NCBI GenBank assembly: GCA_023014365.1
Contig: JAEBUN010000006.1
Span: forward strand, 434,001 to 498,000
Length of the DNA stretch: 64,000 bases
Source of the DNA: Lepiota brunneoincarnata
Taxonomy: Eukaryota > Basidiomycota > Agaricomycetes > Agaricales > Agaricaceae
Direction of reading: 5' to 3'
Each line of letters starts with the position of its first letter. Within the stretch, counting starts at the first letter, position 1. Positions 13,705 through 22,898 of the stretch are shown in pieces. The position numbers were made by a program, and so were the translations under genes. Below the pieces are notes generated by a model. That model saw only the letters and a program-made list of their open reading frames with translations. It searched no databases and was not told the DNA's origin.

Positions 13705-15164
13705 TACTGTGGCTGCTCGTTTTGTGTGTTTCGATAGGGAGGCAAAGGAGGCCGTGCACTGTCGATCACTTGACGTTGCAATCCTTTTTTTTGGGTAAAT
13801 ACACAGAAAATGGAAAATAAATAAACAAAATCCTTTGGAAGGGCTCGTAGACAGCTTTATGCTTCTGGCTCCTCTCCAAAACTATCTTGCTGCACCGACC
13901 TATCAATATGAACATGAACAGCTTGCTTTGCAACTCCTGGATCGTGGTCGAGCACTGTTGACCGCACGGCACTGTTGTTCTATTGTATCTCCCCCGCGGT
14001 CGCCCTTCGCTGGCCAAACCCTCTGTTTTAATTCGGTTCATTGAAAAGATGGGAACATTGAACTTCAGCTTTGATGAGTCCTTGGGCCTTTTGCGTGAGC
14101 GACCGCACTGTTTTGCATGGCGTGACTCCTGTGAGGATGTGCTGGGTATGCTCGAAATTCCTACCAACTACTGTAGGTGAGGGAGATTGAACTCCGCCAA
14201 TCGGGAACCTAGCAGGGGGTGTGAGAGAGGTGTGAGATCTTTTGCACTTCTACCGAAGTTGGATGTGTCCAGGAATCGGTTGAGCCCAGATCATCTAGAG
14301 CAAGCGACTCACCGACCAGCTGAAGCAACGAAACAATTGTGCAGGCCACCTCACCCTCATCACCATTCGGACCACTTTTTTTTTTGCATTTTCGCCATCC
14401 CAACCACAGCCTCCTTCCGCCATTTCCTCCGTATGGGCATCCTCAGAAACCAAATTCTCGTTATCTTCGCAAGGGACAGGAGCTGCTATGTCGTCCTTGT
14501 CACACTTGTAATCCAGGAAGTCCTCTGCCAAGTGTAATGCTCGGGAACTGCCGTCTTCATGGCATTCTGCGATGCTTTCCCCAGGATCGGAGGGCTGAGA
14601 CACAACCCGAAGTTTGGTGTCTGATTTTTTATTTTTTGTGTATTTACACTACTTTTTGAACCAATCCATCGTGCGCTACAAGATTTTCTGAAACGACTAT
14701 ATAAGTCATCGCTTCTCCTGGGTCTCTGCATCCGTCGTGGATAACTTGGCTGGGTTCTGAAACGGCTTGCCTTCCGAAACCTGTATCTGACGGTCCTGTT
14801 ACTGAACAGCGCACATGGACGGTGCTGTAGGTCTCGTTTCACCTTGGTTCCCACTATTTTCAGCCCGCTCCCAGGGTAGTCCACTGCTCCTTAACCCTTG
14901 GTCGACCGCTAAACGCTTTGTCCTCGCCCACGAGGCCTAACGAGATTCGGTTGGTGTCCGCACAGAACCTTGCTCCTTCAAACGGACCGACTGTTAGGAC
15001 CCTGGTCCCAAAAGGCTGCTCCTCGTATTTTGCGGGCATCCTTTTGGTTAATGCATGTGCCCCGAGACTAATCAAAGTTCTTTAGAGAGGGAAATTGGGA
15101 TTGGAGGGATTGCCGGTGCCGCTCCCATGAGCCGCACTATGTCGCGAAAGAAACCCCGACGCAA
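13705..15164. other. Gene-poor stretch between lto1 and its decayed copy
   Basis: About 1.5 kb in which no coding family is recognisable. A minus-strand open frame at 14295-14603 has acidic, protein-like composition (for example HLAEDFLDYKCDKDDIA) but no ATG start, no partner exon and no family match I know. It may be a remnant of another gene. No terminal repeats, reverse transcriptase or transposase was seen. Confidence 0.4.
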
Positions 15165-15362
15165 GACTTCTTGCAAAAACAGAGTTCCTCGTACATCCAT
15201 GGATAACCTAGGGTGCCCCCTTCGACCGAGCCATATACTATGCGACCGTGGCTGTCGGCCGTGGGCGAAGACTCTTAGAGCCTGGGAGTGACCTGCGAGG
15301 AGCATTTTCACCCCAGACGCTTGTTAGAGTGAACCAAGGTTTCGGGTTCAAGTTTCTCGGCC
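15165..15362 (-). pseudogene. Decayed copy of lto1 (exons 1-2 with intron 1 retained)
   Basis: Read on the minus strand this stretch parallels lto1 exon 1, intron 1 and exon 2. Shared blocks include CCTTGGTTCAC, AAGCGTC at the exon-intron border, CTCTAAGA or TTCTAAGA inside the intron, CCACGGTCG, ATGGCT, TCGAAGGG and CCCTAGGTT, in the same order as in 13423-13704. Stops (for example TGA soon after the exon 1 match) and indels prevent translation. The intron-equivalent sequence is present, so this arose by DNA duplication, not by retrotransposition. No exon 3 match was found. Confidence 0.65.
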
Positions 15363-16177
15363 TAGTTTCTGGCCCCATGTGTGTTCTAGATATTTGTGGC
15401 TCGCTTTTGGTCGAGGTGCGCGTGTGGCCACGGGATATAAAAATAACTCGCTCATGAACATGCCTCAGCGCTTCAGCATTCAAAGGCTCCCTCGGAATCT
15501 TCAGAATTTCAGCTTCAGCTTCAACTCTGTCCACTCAGGTCCTGGCCTGTTACCTTCTCGACGGAGACCACATCGAAGGGAATCCGCGATAGATTGTACA
15601 AGTGTTATCCTGCCCTGCCTGCAATCCCATAAGCGTTGCAGAAAATCGGAGGGTGGTAAATTGGCATTAGAGGGCTTCCTTGTTCCCCTTGGGTCTCTGC
15701 ACCTGCCGCGAAAAAACTAACTTCGAGGAGGAGCTAGTCGGAAGTTGTAAAACGAATTAACTTCATGTCTGCACTACTTCCTAGGAGACAACCCATCCTT
15801 GGAAAGGATAGTGGATTTGGTGTGTTTTGTCATCCTCCAACGGCACGGAGGATATGGATAGCGCTATTTCTTTGCCGCTCCTGTTATTCCAAGTATACCC
15901 TCAGCCATACGCAGCAATCAACGGTTTTCTATTGCCCTATTGGAACTTGGAATAGCCTCTGGATACCTCATTTGTGAAACACCGCGGGGTCCTGCCGACG
16001 CCAATACAAAATGGACTCACCTACGGACTTTGTTCCTTGATTTACGGGCTGACTACCGGAAGGCGGGTTTCCAAATGTGCTGATATACCCATTATCAGGC
16101 GACCGCCGTAGTACTCCGAAAGAGATTTTGCTGTGTGTCAGATGGCTAATCAAAAGGCCTTTGGAGGTTGGGAGCAG
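15363..16177. other. Intergenic, upstream of expansin-like gene
   Basis: No supported gene. The portion next to the lto1 relic keeps faint similarity to the region upstream of lto1 (a TGTGGCT...CGCTTTTGG block against TGTGGCTGCTCGTTTTG), which suggests that the duplication included upstream sequence. Confidence 0.35.
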
Positions 16178-16185
16178 TATAAAAG
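16178..16185 (+). promoter_or_regulatory. TATA box of expansin-like gene
   Basis: TATAAAAG, a strong consensus TATA box, 84 bp before the ATG at 16269. Confidence 0.55.
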
Positions 16186-16268
16186 TGCTCGATTTTGTCG
16201 TTGGAATCCAGCAAACCAGCTTCGCCCTCTGTTGTTCTGCACTCGCGCTCTCATAACTCATTATCAAT

Positions 16269-16784
16269 ATGCATCTTTCTAAGATTGTTCTTGCGGTCGT
16301 CTCCTCTGCTGCTTTCTTCGGAGGCGCCCTCGCCATTAGTGGCGAAGGTGAGGACATTTTCTCCTCAACCGTCTCAATGACTCGTTGCTAACAGGGCTCC
16401 ACAGCTACCTTTTACAACCCTGGTGTTAGTACCCAGATCTATTGTTTTCCTCAACGTTGACATCTTTTTCTTACCAGCTCGGCTCTTGTGGGTGGAACCA
16501 TGGCGATAGGGACTTGGTGGCCGCTCTCAACCCTCGCGACTTTAATAACAAGGCCGCTTGTGGCCGCAGCCTTCGCGTTCAATGTAAGCCGATCATTTAC
16601 TCCAGCATCGTAGTTGTCGCAGCTGAGATGACAATCTTTAGACAACGGAAAATCTGTCGTTGTTACCGCCGTCGATTTGTGCCCTGGCTGTAAACCTGGC
16701 GACGTTGACTTATCCCCTGCCGCCTTCGAGGCGCTTGCTAACAAGGATTTGGGTCGCATTCGGGTTGAATGGAACTTCATCTAG
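16269..16784 (+). CDS. Small secreted expansin-like / RlpA-type double-psi beta-barrel protein
   Basis: Four exons (16269-16347, 16405-16424 of 20 nt, 16478-16583, 16642-16784) give 115 residues. An N-terminal signal peptide (MHLSKIVLAVVSSAAFFGGA) is followed by a single double-psi beta-barrel domain: ATFYNPGLGSCGWNHGDRD, LVAALNPRDFN, ACGRSLRV, VVVTAVDLCPGCKPGDVDLS, AAFEALANKDLGRI and IRVEWNFI. The Thr/Asp pattern (TAVDLCPGC) matches barwin/EG45/expansin-like domains; no second, carbohydrate-binding domain is present. Family members of this size are secreted, often stress- or fruiting-related, with no proven enzymatic activity. The frame is intact and a consensus TATA box lies upstream. Confidence 0.85.
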
Positions 16785-17005
16785 GCTCTCCGAGCAATAG
16801 TGAATACTAGTACTTGATTTTGTGATTGATTTGAGAGTGCTAAATGTAATGCAATTATCATCCCGGCGACCCGATGTTCTATTTTTCAGAGCAAAACAGG
16901 CAGAGACAAGATCCCAGCCTTGGATATTTGGATTGTAGGGTTCGGTGGCGTATTTATTTCCGATGGGTCACAGGGCAATTTGGGCTATGCTAGAATGACA
17001 GCCAG

Positions 17006-17086
17006 GGTGCTATAGTGTAGTGGTTATCACTCGGGATTTTGAAGGTAAAACATTCCCGAAACCCAGGTTCGAACCCTGGTAGCACC
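17006..17086 (+). tRNA. tRNA-Gln (anticodon TTG) with about 10-nt intron
   Basis: Acceptor arms GGTGCTA (17006-17012) and TAGCACC (17080-17086) pair fully. The anticodon stem CGGGA/TCCCG (17032-17036/17054-17058) encloses the loop TTTTGA and a short insert of about 10 nt after position 37; the anticodon is TTG at 17039-17041. The T arm is CCAGG-TTCGAAC-CCTGG. The D arm region AGTGTAGTGGTTATCAC resembles fungal tRNA-Gln and carries the A-box. Confidence 0.88.
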
Positions 17087-17117
17087 TTCCGCTTAATTTA
17101 TTGGTACCCCAGTGTAC

Positions 17118-17152
17118 CCCGAAGATTTTCTTCTCGAAACCCAAGTTCGAAT
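17118..17152 (+). pseudogene. tRNA 3'-half relic
   Basis: About 40 bp downstream of tRNA-Gln the sequence CTCGAAACCCAAGTTCGAAT repeats the anticodon-stem to T-loop region of the tRNA (CCCGAAACCCAGGTTCGAAC) with few changes, but lacks a pairing acceptor stem. It is best read as a decayed or partial tandem copy that keeps a B-box-like motif (GTTCGAAT). Confidence 0.5.
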
Positions 17153-17270
17153 CCTCTCTCATGATTGTCTCTTAGCTGGGTCAGAACAAGTCAATCAAAA
17201 TAACATTGAGTGGTGATCTATGCATGAACAACAACCAATGCACTGTATTTCTTCATCTATGACTAGGGAC

Positions 17271-18577
17271 CTATTCCATACTTCCAACCTGTTCCTCAGA
17301 GATTTTCCCCCTCGCCTTGAGTTCTCTCTGACTCTTTTCCACTTCCTCTTGAACGTATTCGATGGACTTGAAGTACTTGACAGTTTTGACATGTAGTTCT
17401 GCAGAGGAGGCGTTCAGATGCGAAAACAAACTGCTGCAAGGAATGAGTATACCAGCCGTAGCATCCTCGTCGACTACAATCAGTGCCCAAGGATGCAACT
17501 GCAAAGCGGACAGGGTCCACTAGGTGCCGATATCAGGACGTCATGAGGCGCGATATAGAAGAAGCACGGACCAGATGGTTAACGCCTTCTTCTACTCAGG
17601 AACAGGTCAGTCGGGTAACAGTACGCTATATATTCAAAGAGCGAACCGATAGCTTTGCTCAAAGCTAGAGCTTTTCGCTGTCCAGTCACGACGACGACGA
17701 CTTCTCTACTGTCAAGAACGGTTGCGACACCAACTGTCAGGGCCATTCGTGGCACGGCCGATATATCGTCGTTGAAGAAACGGGCGTTGGCGAGGATGGT
17801 GTCATACGCCAGTGTTTTGATCCGGGTTCGTGACGCTAGCGAGGAGCCTGTGGGGAAATGCCGTCAGAATCGGGGTTTCAGGATATATGACTGAAGGAGG
17901 CACCTGGTTCATTGAACGCAATGTGTCCATCCTCACCAATGCCGCCAAGGAAAAGTTCAATGCCGCCGTAATCTTTGATCCTCTTCTCGTACATATTACA
18001 TTCTGCAATGAGATCTTCCGCATTTCCATCAAGAATGTTCACTTGGTTAGGAGGGATGTCGACTGAATGGGATAGTAGGTCATGCGGCCTAGCTGGTTGC
18101 GTTGGTCATGCTCACTATGAGAGAAGAATTCGCGGAACATGAAGGTGTGATAAGACTCTGAGTGGTCTTGGGGTAGACCCACGTACTCGTCCATGTTGAA
18201 GGTGACGACATTCTTGAATCTGGTGGGATAGGGGTGCGCAGGCTCAGCTACCCCGCAGACAGCGATGCAGAAGGGACATACGAGAGCTTTCCTTCTTTCA
18301 CTAGTCTAATCAACGCCTTGTATGTCGGGATAGGAGATGATCCAGTTGGAAGACCCAACACGAAGGGCCTTTCTTTAGTCGGTGCGAAATCATTGATTCT
18401 GACACTTCCGTATCAGATTCCGCATACTTAGGGGTGAAGGGGAGCTAGCGCATACCGTTTACAGATGTATTCGCCAATGTAGTTACCGACAGCTGTAGAA
18501 TCGTCACGGATTATTAAACCTAAGGGGCGAAGTCATGAGAGTAACATGAGTGAACACCAAAGTGGGCACATACGCAT
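17271..18577 (-). CDS. Glucosamine-6-phosphate deaminase (isomerase)
   Basis: Converts glucosamine-6-phosphate to fructose-6-phosphate and ammonia, the last step of N-acetylglucosamine catabolism. Nine exons: 18574-18577 (ATGC only), 18456-18519, 18282-18398, 18116-18219, 17904-18062, 17647-17847, 17572-17588 (17 nt), 17453-17519 and 17271-17398; 286 residues, frame intact. Family motifs in order: [97 protein letters not shown] and [19 protein letters not shown]. The active-site Asp, His and Glu in DEYVGL and [12 protein letters not shown] are present. It ends with a charged tail, [10 protein letters not shown]. No other GlcNAc gene is adjacent. Confidence 0.93.
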
Positions 18578-19666
18578 CGCGGACTGTACGACAAAGACGG
18601 GTCAACTTGGGAGAAGGGGCTACTAGTGGCGGACTGAGACCTGAGTCATGACCCAGGTCCTTAAGAATCCGACTCCATCGCGGAGATCATATGGTCAGCC
18701 CAGGGTATAATGACAATCCGAGAGAAACAAGGATTGTGATGAGGGGATTTGGCGAACGTCACAAATGATTCTCCGGCTTCCCCCCTAGAGAGAGACTAAC
18801 ATGGAGTCCCACAGGTGCCCATGTGGACCTCAACCGCACGGCCAACTCCATACCCTTGCAAGCAACAGGTCGTTTTCCCGAATTCGAGAAACTCGATATG
18901 CCCCAACGGCCAACGTGCTTCACCTGAGGAGAGTATATTAGGGCCATTGTTTCCTGCAATTGGGACCAGACGGAGCTGCTCGTTATTGGTCTGGTGTCAA
19001 GAGCATGTGGTCCGTGGCGATTCCGGAAAAAGGCCAAAATAGCAGCGCCAATAGCAGGTCGCACGGGTCAGTCTCTCTTCACGCCCCTAACTCCGTTCAT
19101 GGCCACGGTGCCACGTTAGCATTCAGCAGTAGATGGGTTTCATCTTCGGCTGCGTTAAAATCGTCTATTGTGTGCCAACAAGGTGGGACTGCCAGGCTGG
19201 CCACACCAAGTCTACAGTTCAGAGCGTATATAAGAACGTCAATCAGCCTTCCAAGCAGATGCAACCGAGCGAAGAGAACCATCGGATTTACCCATATTTC
19301 TCTGCTACTTGAAATCTTTGCCAAGCCTGAAGCCTGCAACGTGCGCGTACCAGTCGACTGAGAGGGGTCTCGAACTGGAAAAAACTGGCCTGTGGGCAGA
19401 ATGATGGTGGGGAGAGTGGCAGCGGGAACCGACTTTCGAGGCTTCTCGAACTGTCGGCCTGTGCGAATGTTATCGTTGTCGTATGGAGGTAGTACGGAGA
19501 AACCTGTTTAGGCTCTGACCGCTGGAAGCGCATTCCTTAAGTCGCGATAGAGGCTCTGGATAGGCGTAGCTTTCTGAAATGCAGCTAGAAGGAAGCAGCG
19601 AATGAACCAATTTTTATTTTTCAAGGGTGGCGCGCCCTCGCCAGCCAACTCCTCGATTCCTGATAG
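18578..19666. other. Intergenic, upstream of the deaminase and 3' of the esterase-like gene
   Basis: Roughly 1.1 kb. Short open frames on both strands overlap each other and show no conserved domain or splice partner, so no gene is called. Confidence 0.4.
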
Positions 19667-21086
19667 CTATTTATTCTCGAAAACGTACTCTAGACTTTTC
19701 ATCAGCCCCATTTGAATGGCTTCGCCAACTGGATGGTCGGAGTCTGGCCGGAGGCAGTCCTTCCGTTCATCTACATGCTTCAGACTTTTGAATCCATGGG
19801 AGTCAGGAACGAAGGGTACGGTCATAGGAATAAAGGTGATGTTGAAATGCGGAAGGATGGCGAGCAGCAGCCTATCAATGATGTATACTATAGGAGGGAG
19901 TTAACATCACTGAGTCAAGGCGGATCCTGGACTCACTTTGAGTGTTATAGTATAGCGACCACGGGTCGACCCTGCGGGGAACTCGCTTGGAGCTTTTCTC
20001 CCAGACAAGTTTTGTTGTTCGGAAACTTGGTGCTAAGCCTGCATTGGTACATGTCGGTTGCTGGTACCATGATCCAAGAAATATCTTCTGTGGGCTGCTT
20101 GTCTGCTGAAGGGCCTTCAGGGTTTGGAGAAGCTCAGGGAAATATATCTGGAAAACAGCATAGAAAGCAGCACTAGTGACACTAGCCGTCAGGCTTCTTT
20201 TGAGAGAACCGTTGAGATCTTGGGAGAGCTCTTGAGCGAATGACCAGTTGCCAAAACTTCCATCATATGTCCAAGCGGGAGCGGGTATCGGGCCCCTGTT
20301 GAGGATCAACACTTGAACTTTTTGAGAGAGCGGGAACCAGTTAGCATTATAGACGCGCACACCAGTCCGGGGATCCGTTGTTGGTCTAGAGGTGTTTTCT
20401 TCCCGGGGATTTTGAATCGGGTGGAGTGTATCAGAGAGTGCAAATGACATGCGGGTTGGTTTGGAACCTTTGCTATTCCCGAAGATCGCCCCGAAACTGG
20501 AATTGTAAGGTAAATCGTGCGACAACTCCTTGTCCTGGGGACCGTGACAAACGAAATGGTGGCTGCAACTTTCCGCGCCTTTGCAGGTATAGGGCTTTCC
20601 GTCGTGTTTCGCGATCGCCCGGAGCCAGAGAGTATGTGCGTGATAAAATGCCCGTGAGCCAACGAACAAAACCCTCTTTCCGGACAGCTGGGTGCACAGG
20701 AGGCCTGCTACTTGTTTCAAGTCCAAGTCCCATTTCTCTGCAAGACATTTCTTGTCGGGGTGGTACCGCATCCTGCCTCGACCTTCAGTTACCCAGGAAC
20801 CATGGTGGATATGGCAGACCAAGTGTTCCTGGATATCCTTGATTTTTTGCATTCTGTCATTATTGACAATGTGGTGTTTTGTGTAGCGAGCAATGGCGAG
20901 ATCCAGTTGGTGATTGAAATACGCCTCGGTTCCAGTAGGGTCATCAATCCTCAAACGATTCCACGCATAAAGCCCCGCGATAGCCAAGAAGAGCTGAAAA
21001 ACGGGTGCCTTGAGGATGAGCCTCATTAGTTTGCCAGTGGGGCGGTGGCTCTTGTCAAGTGTGAACCGTGGGAATGTTAACATCAT
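19667..21086 (-). CDS. PC-esterase / trichome-birefringence-like membrane protein
   Basis: Two exons (19937-21086 and 19667-19887) encode 456 residues. A membrane anchor near the N-terminus (VFQLFLAIAGLYAW) precedes a lumenal domain with the pattern of basidiomycete PC-esterase-like proteins: YHPDKKCLAEKWDLDLKQV, GKRVLFVGSRAFYHAHTLW, VQVLILNRGPIPAPAWTYDG, SWYQQPTCTN, DPWSLYYNTQ, and at the end DCLRPDSDHPVGE. In plant relatives the GDS and DxxH motifs form the active site for acetylating cell-wall polymers. Here the GDS position reads VGSR, so classical GDS chemistry is doubtful, while the terminal Asp-x-x-His-like block remains. Start 21086 is one of two adjacent ATGs. Substrate unknown. Confidence 0.7.
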
Positions 21087-21270
21087 AAGACTTATCTGCT
21101 ATACTGGCCGTCTCAGAGTCTCTCCCCATGTCCATCTAGCTCCCCCTTTCGTTTGCCTCCGACTTTCTACGCTATAATATTCCCGTTGTTAACGCACACT
21201 ATCCTACATTCATACTCCTGGCGAGCTCAACACAATCAACTCTCCACTACATCTCCCCCCTGCAGCAGCG

Positions 21271-22836
21271 ATGCGTGTCCCGTTCCTTGGACGACTGTCG
21301 ATCAGTGAATATTTCGCAATCATACTCGGCTTTTCCATTCTTGCATTCGAGTCCTTCCTCCAATTCATTATCCTTTTCCTTCCAAAACCGGTGATAAGTT
21401 GGTTCTACAAACGCTCTCGCCGGGTATTCCACTCTTTCGGGGGGGGAGAGGAGGAGACCGAGTCTTCTGGAGAAAAAGGGGCGTCGGATCGTGTCTTGCG
21501 CTGCAAAAGACTTTGAGGACCTCTGCACTATCTATGGGTATATCCATGAAGAGCATGTCGTGTTGACGAAGGATGGCTATCTATTAGGTCTCCATCGTTT
21601 GCCCAGCAAACGCGATGAGAAGAGAGTTAATCCTGGGACCAGCACCGGGAAGCCGGTTGTGTATTTGCATCATGGATTGCTCATGAACAGTGAAGTCTGG
21701 GTTTGTCTCACCGACCCAGAGCGGTCACTGGCGTTCGTTTTGGCGGAGCAAGGCTACGATGTATGGCTAGGGTAATAACAGGTGCGTCTCGACGTTCTGT
21801 CCTCGAGGCATCGTACTGAGGACGTTCGCAAGGGGTAATAAATACTCGAAAAAGTCAATACACCATGGACCTAACACGTCTAAATTCTGGGATTTTAGGT
21901 GAATATCATAAATCGAACGACATTTAAATAAATGTAACGCCTTGTGTTTAGCATCGATGATTTCGCATGGCATGATATTCCTGACAGCATCAATCATATT
22001 CTGCAAGTCACGAAAGCCCCTCAGCTCAGTTACATTGGTTTTAGCCAGGGTACTGCTCAAGCATTCGCGGCTCTCAGCATCCATCCTCAACTAAATGAGA
22101 AGATTAATGTCTTTATTGCTCTTGCTCCCGCCATGAGTCCCGCGGGTCTGGCTGCTCCGATAGTAGACGGGCTCATGAAAGCTTCGTAAGTCGCCCGCTA
22201 ATCCCCTCTGTTGTTTTCTCATTTTCGGATCATTTCAGTCCGACAGTTCTATTTCTAGTCTTTGGCCGCAAAGCCATCCTTTCCTCAGCTGCCTTTTGGC
22301 AATCTATCATATACCCCCCTATCTTCACAACCGTAATCGACAGTTCCCTAACCTGGCTTTTCAACTGGCGCAGCCACAACATCACTACGCACCAGAAGAT
22401 CGCAGCCTATGCCCACCTTTACTCTTTTGCCTCAGTCAAGTCTGTCGTGCACTGGTTCCAAATTATGCGTAATGCCGCGTTCCAGATGTACGATGACGAT
22501 GTATTGTCACCTATCGTTGTAACTTCGGTCAGCTCTTACCGGCCAGCTCGGTTCCCGACCCGCAATATCGTTACCCCGATCGTGTTACTTTATGGGGATT
22601 CTGACAGTCTCGTTGACATCAATACGATGCTAAAACAACTTCCTGCACACACCGACGCAAAACAATTATGTACTTATGAACACTTGGACATTCTTTGGGG
22701 CAGGAACGTAGACAGGGACGTTATTCCTGAGGTTCTTTCATCGCTAGAACTGTACAATCCAAAGTCACAGACTACGGCAGATACCAGCGGGGATGGCGAG
22801 GTGGATTTCCCCGCGGTGGGTCAGATACGATCATGA
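21271..22836 (+). CDS. Membrane-anchored alpha/beta-hydrolase lipase (steryl ester hydrolase / acid lipase family)
   Basis: Resembles yeast Yeh1/Tgl1 and animal acid lipases, which release fatty acids from sterol esters or triglycerides on lipid droplets or membranes. Four exons: 21271-21781, 21833-21898, 21952-22185, 22239-22836; 468 residues after correction. A membrane segment (YFAIILGFSILAFESFLQF) is followed by the lipase N-domain (DLCTIYGYIHEEHVVLTKDG, YLHHGLLMNSEVW) and the NNRGN, KYSKKS and FWDFS blocks. The nucleophile elbow is GFSQG; the catalytic Asp is in LLYGDSDSLVD and the His in YEHLDILWG. Two extra bases are implied, in the run of eight Gs at 21439-21446 and the GGG at 21770-21772. 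Convergent with the next gene (62 bp). Confidence 0.85.
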
Positions 22837-22898
22837 CCGAAGATAGGATTATATATCATAGCTGTATACTATACATACACCCATTGCTAACCCTTCAA

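Noticed and set aside
12631..16268. Possible transposon in the gene-poor region
   Set aside because: The repeated blocks proved to be lto1 and a decayed lto1 copy; no reverse transcriptase, transposase, terminal repeats or target duplication was seen.
18759..19361. Overlapping open frames on both strands near 19 kb
   Set aside because: Mutually exclusive frames without family signal or consistent splice sites.
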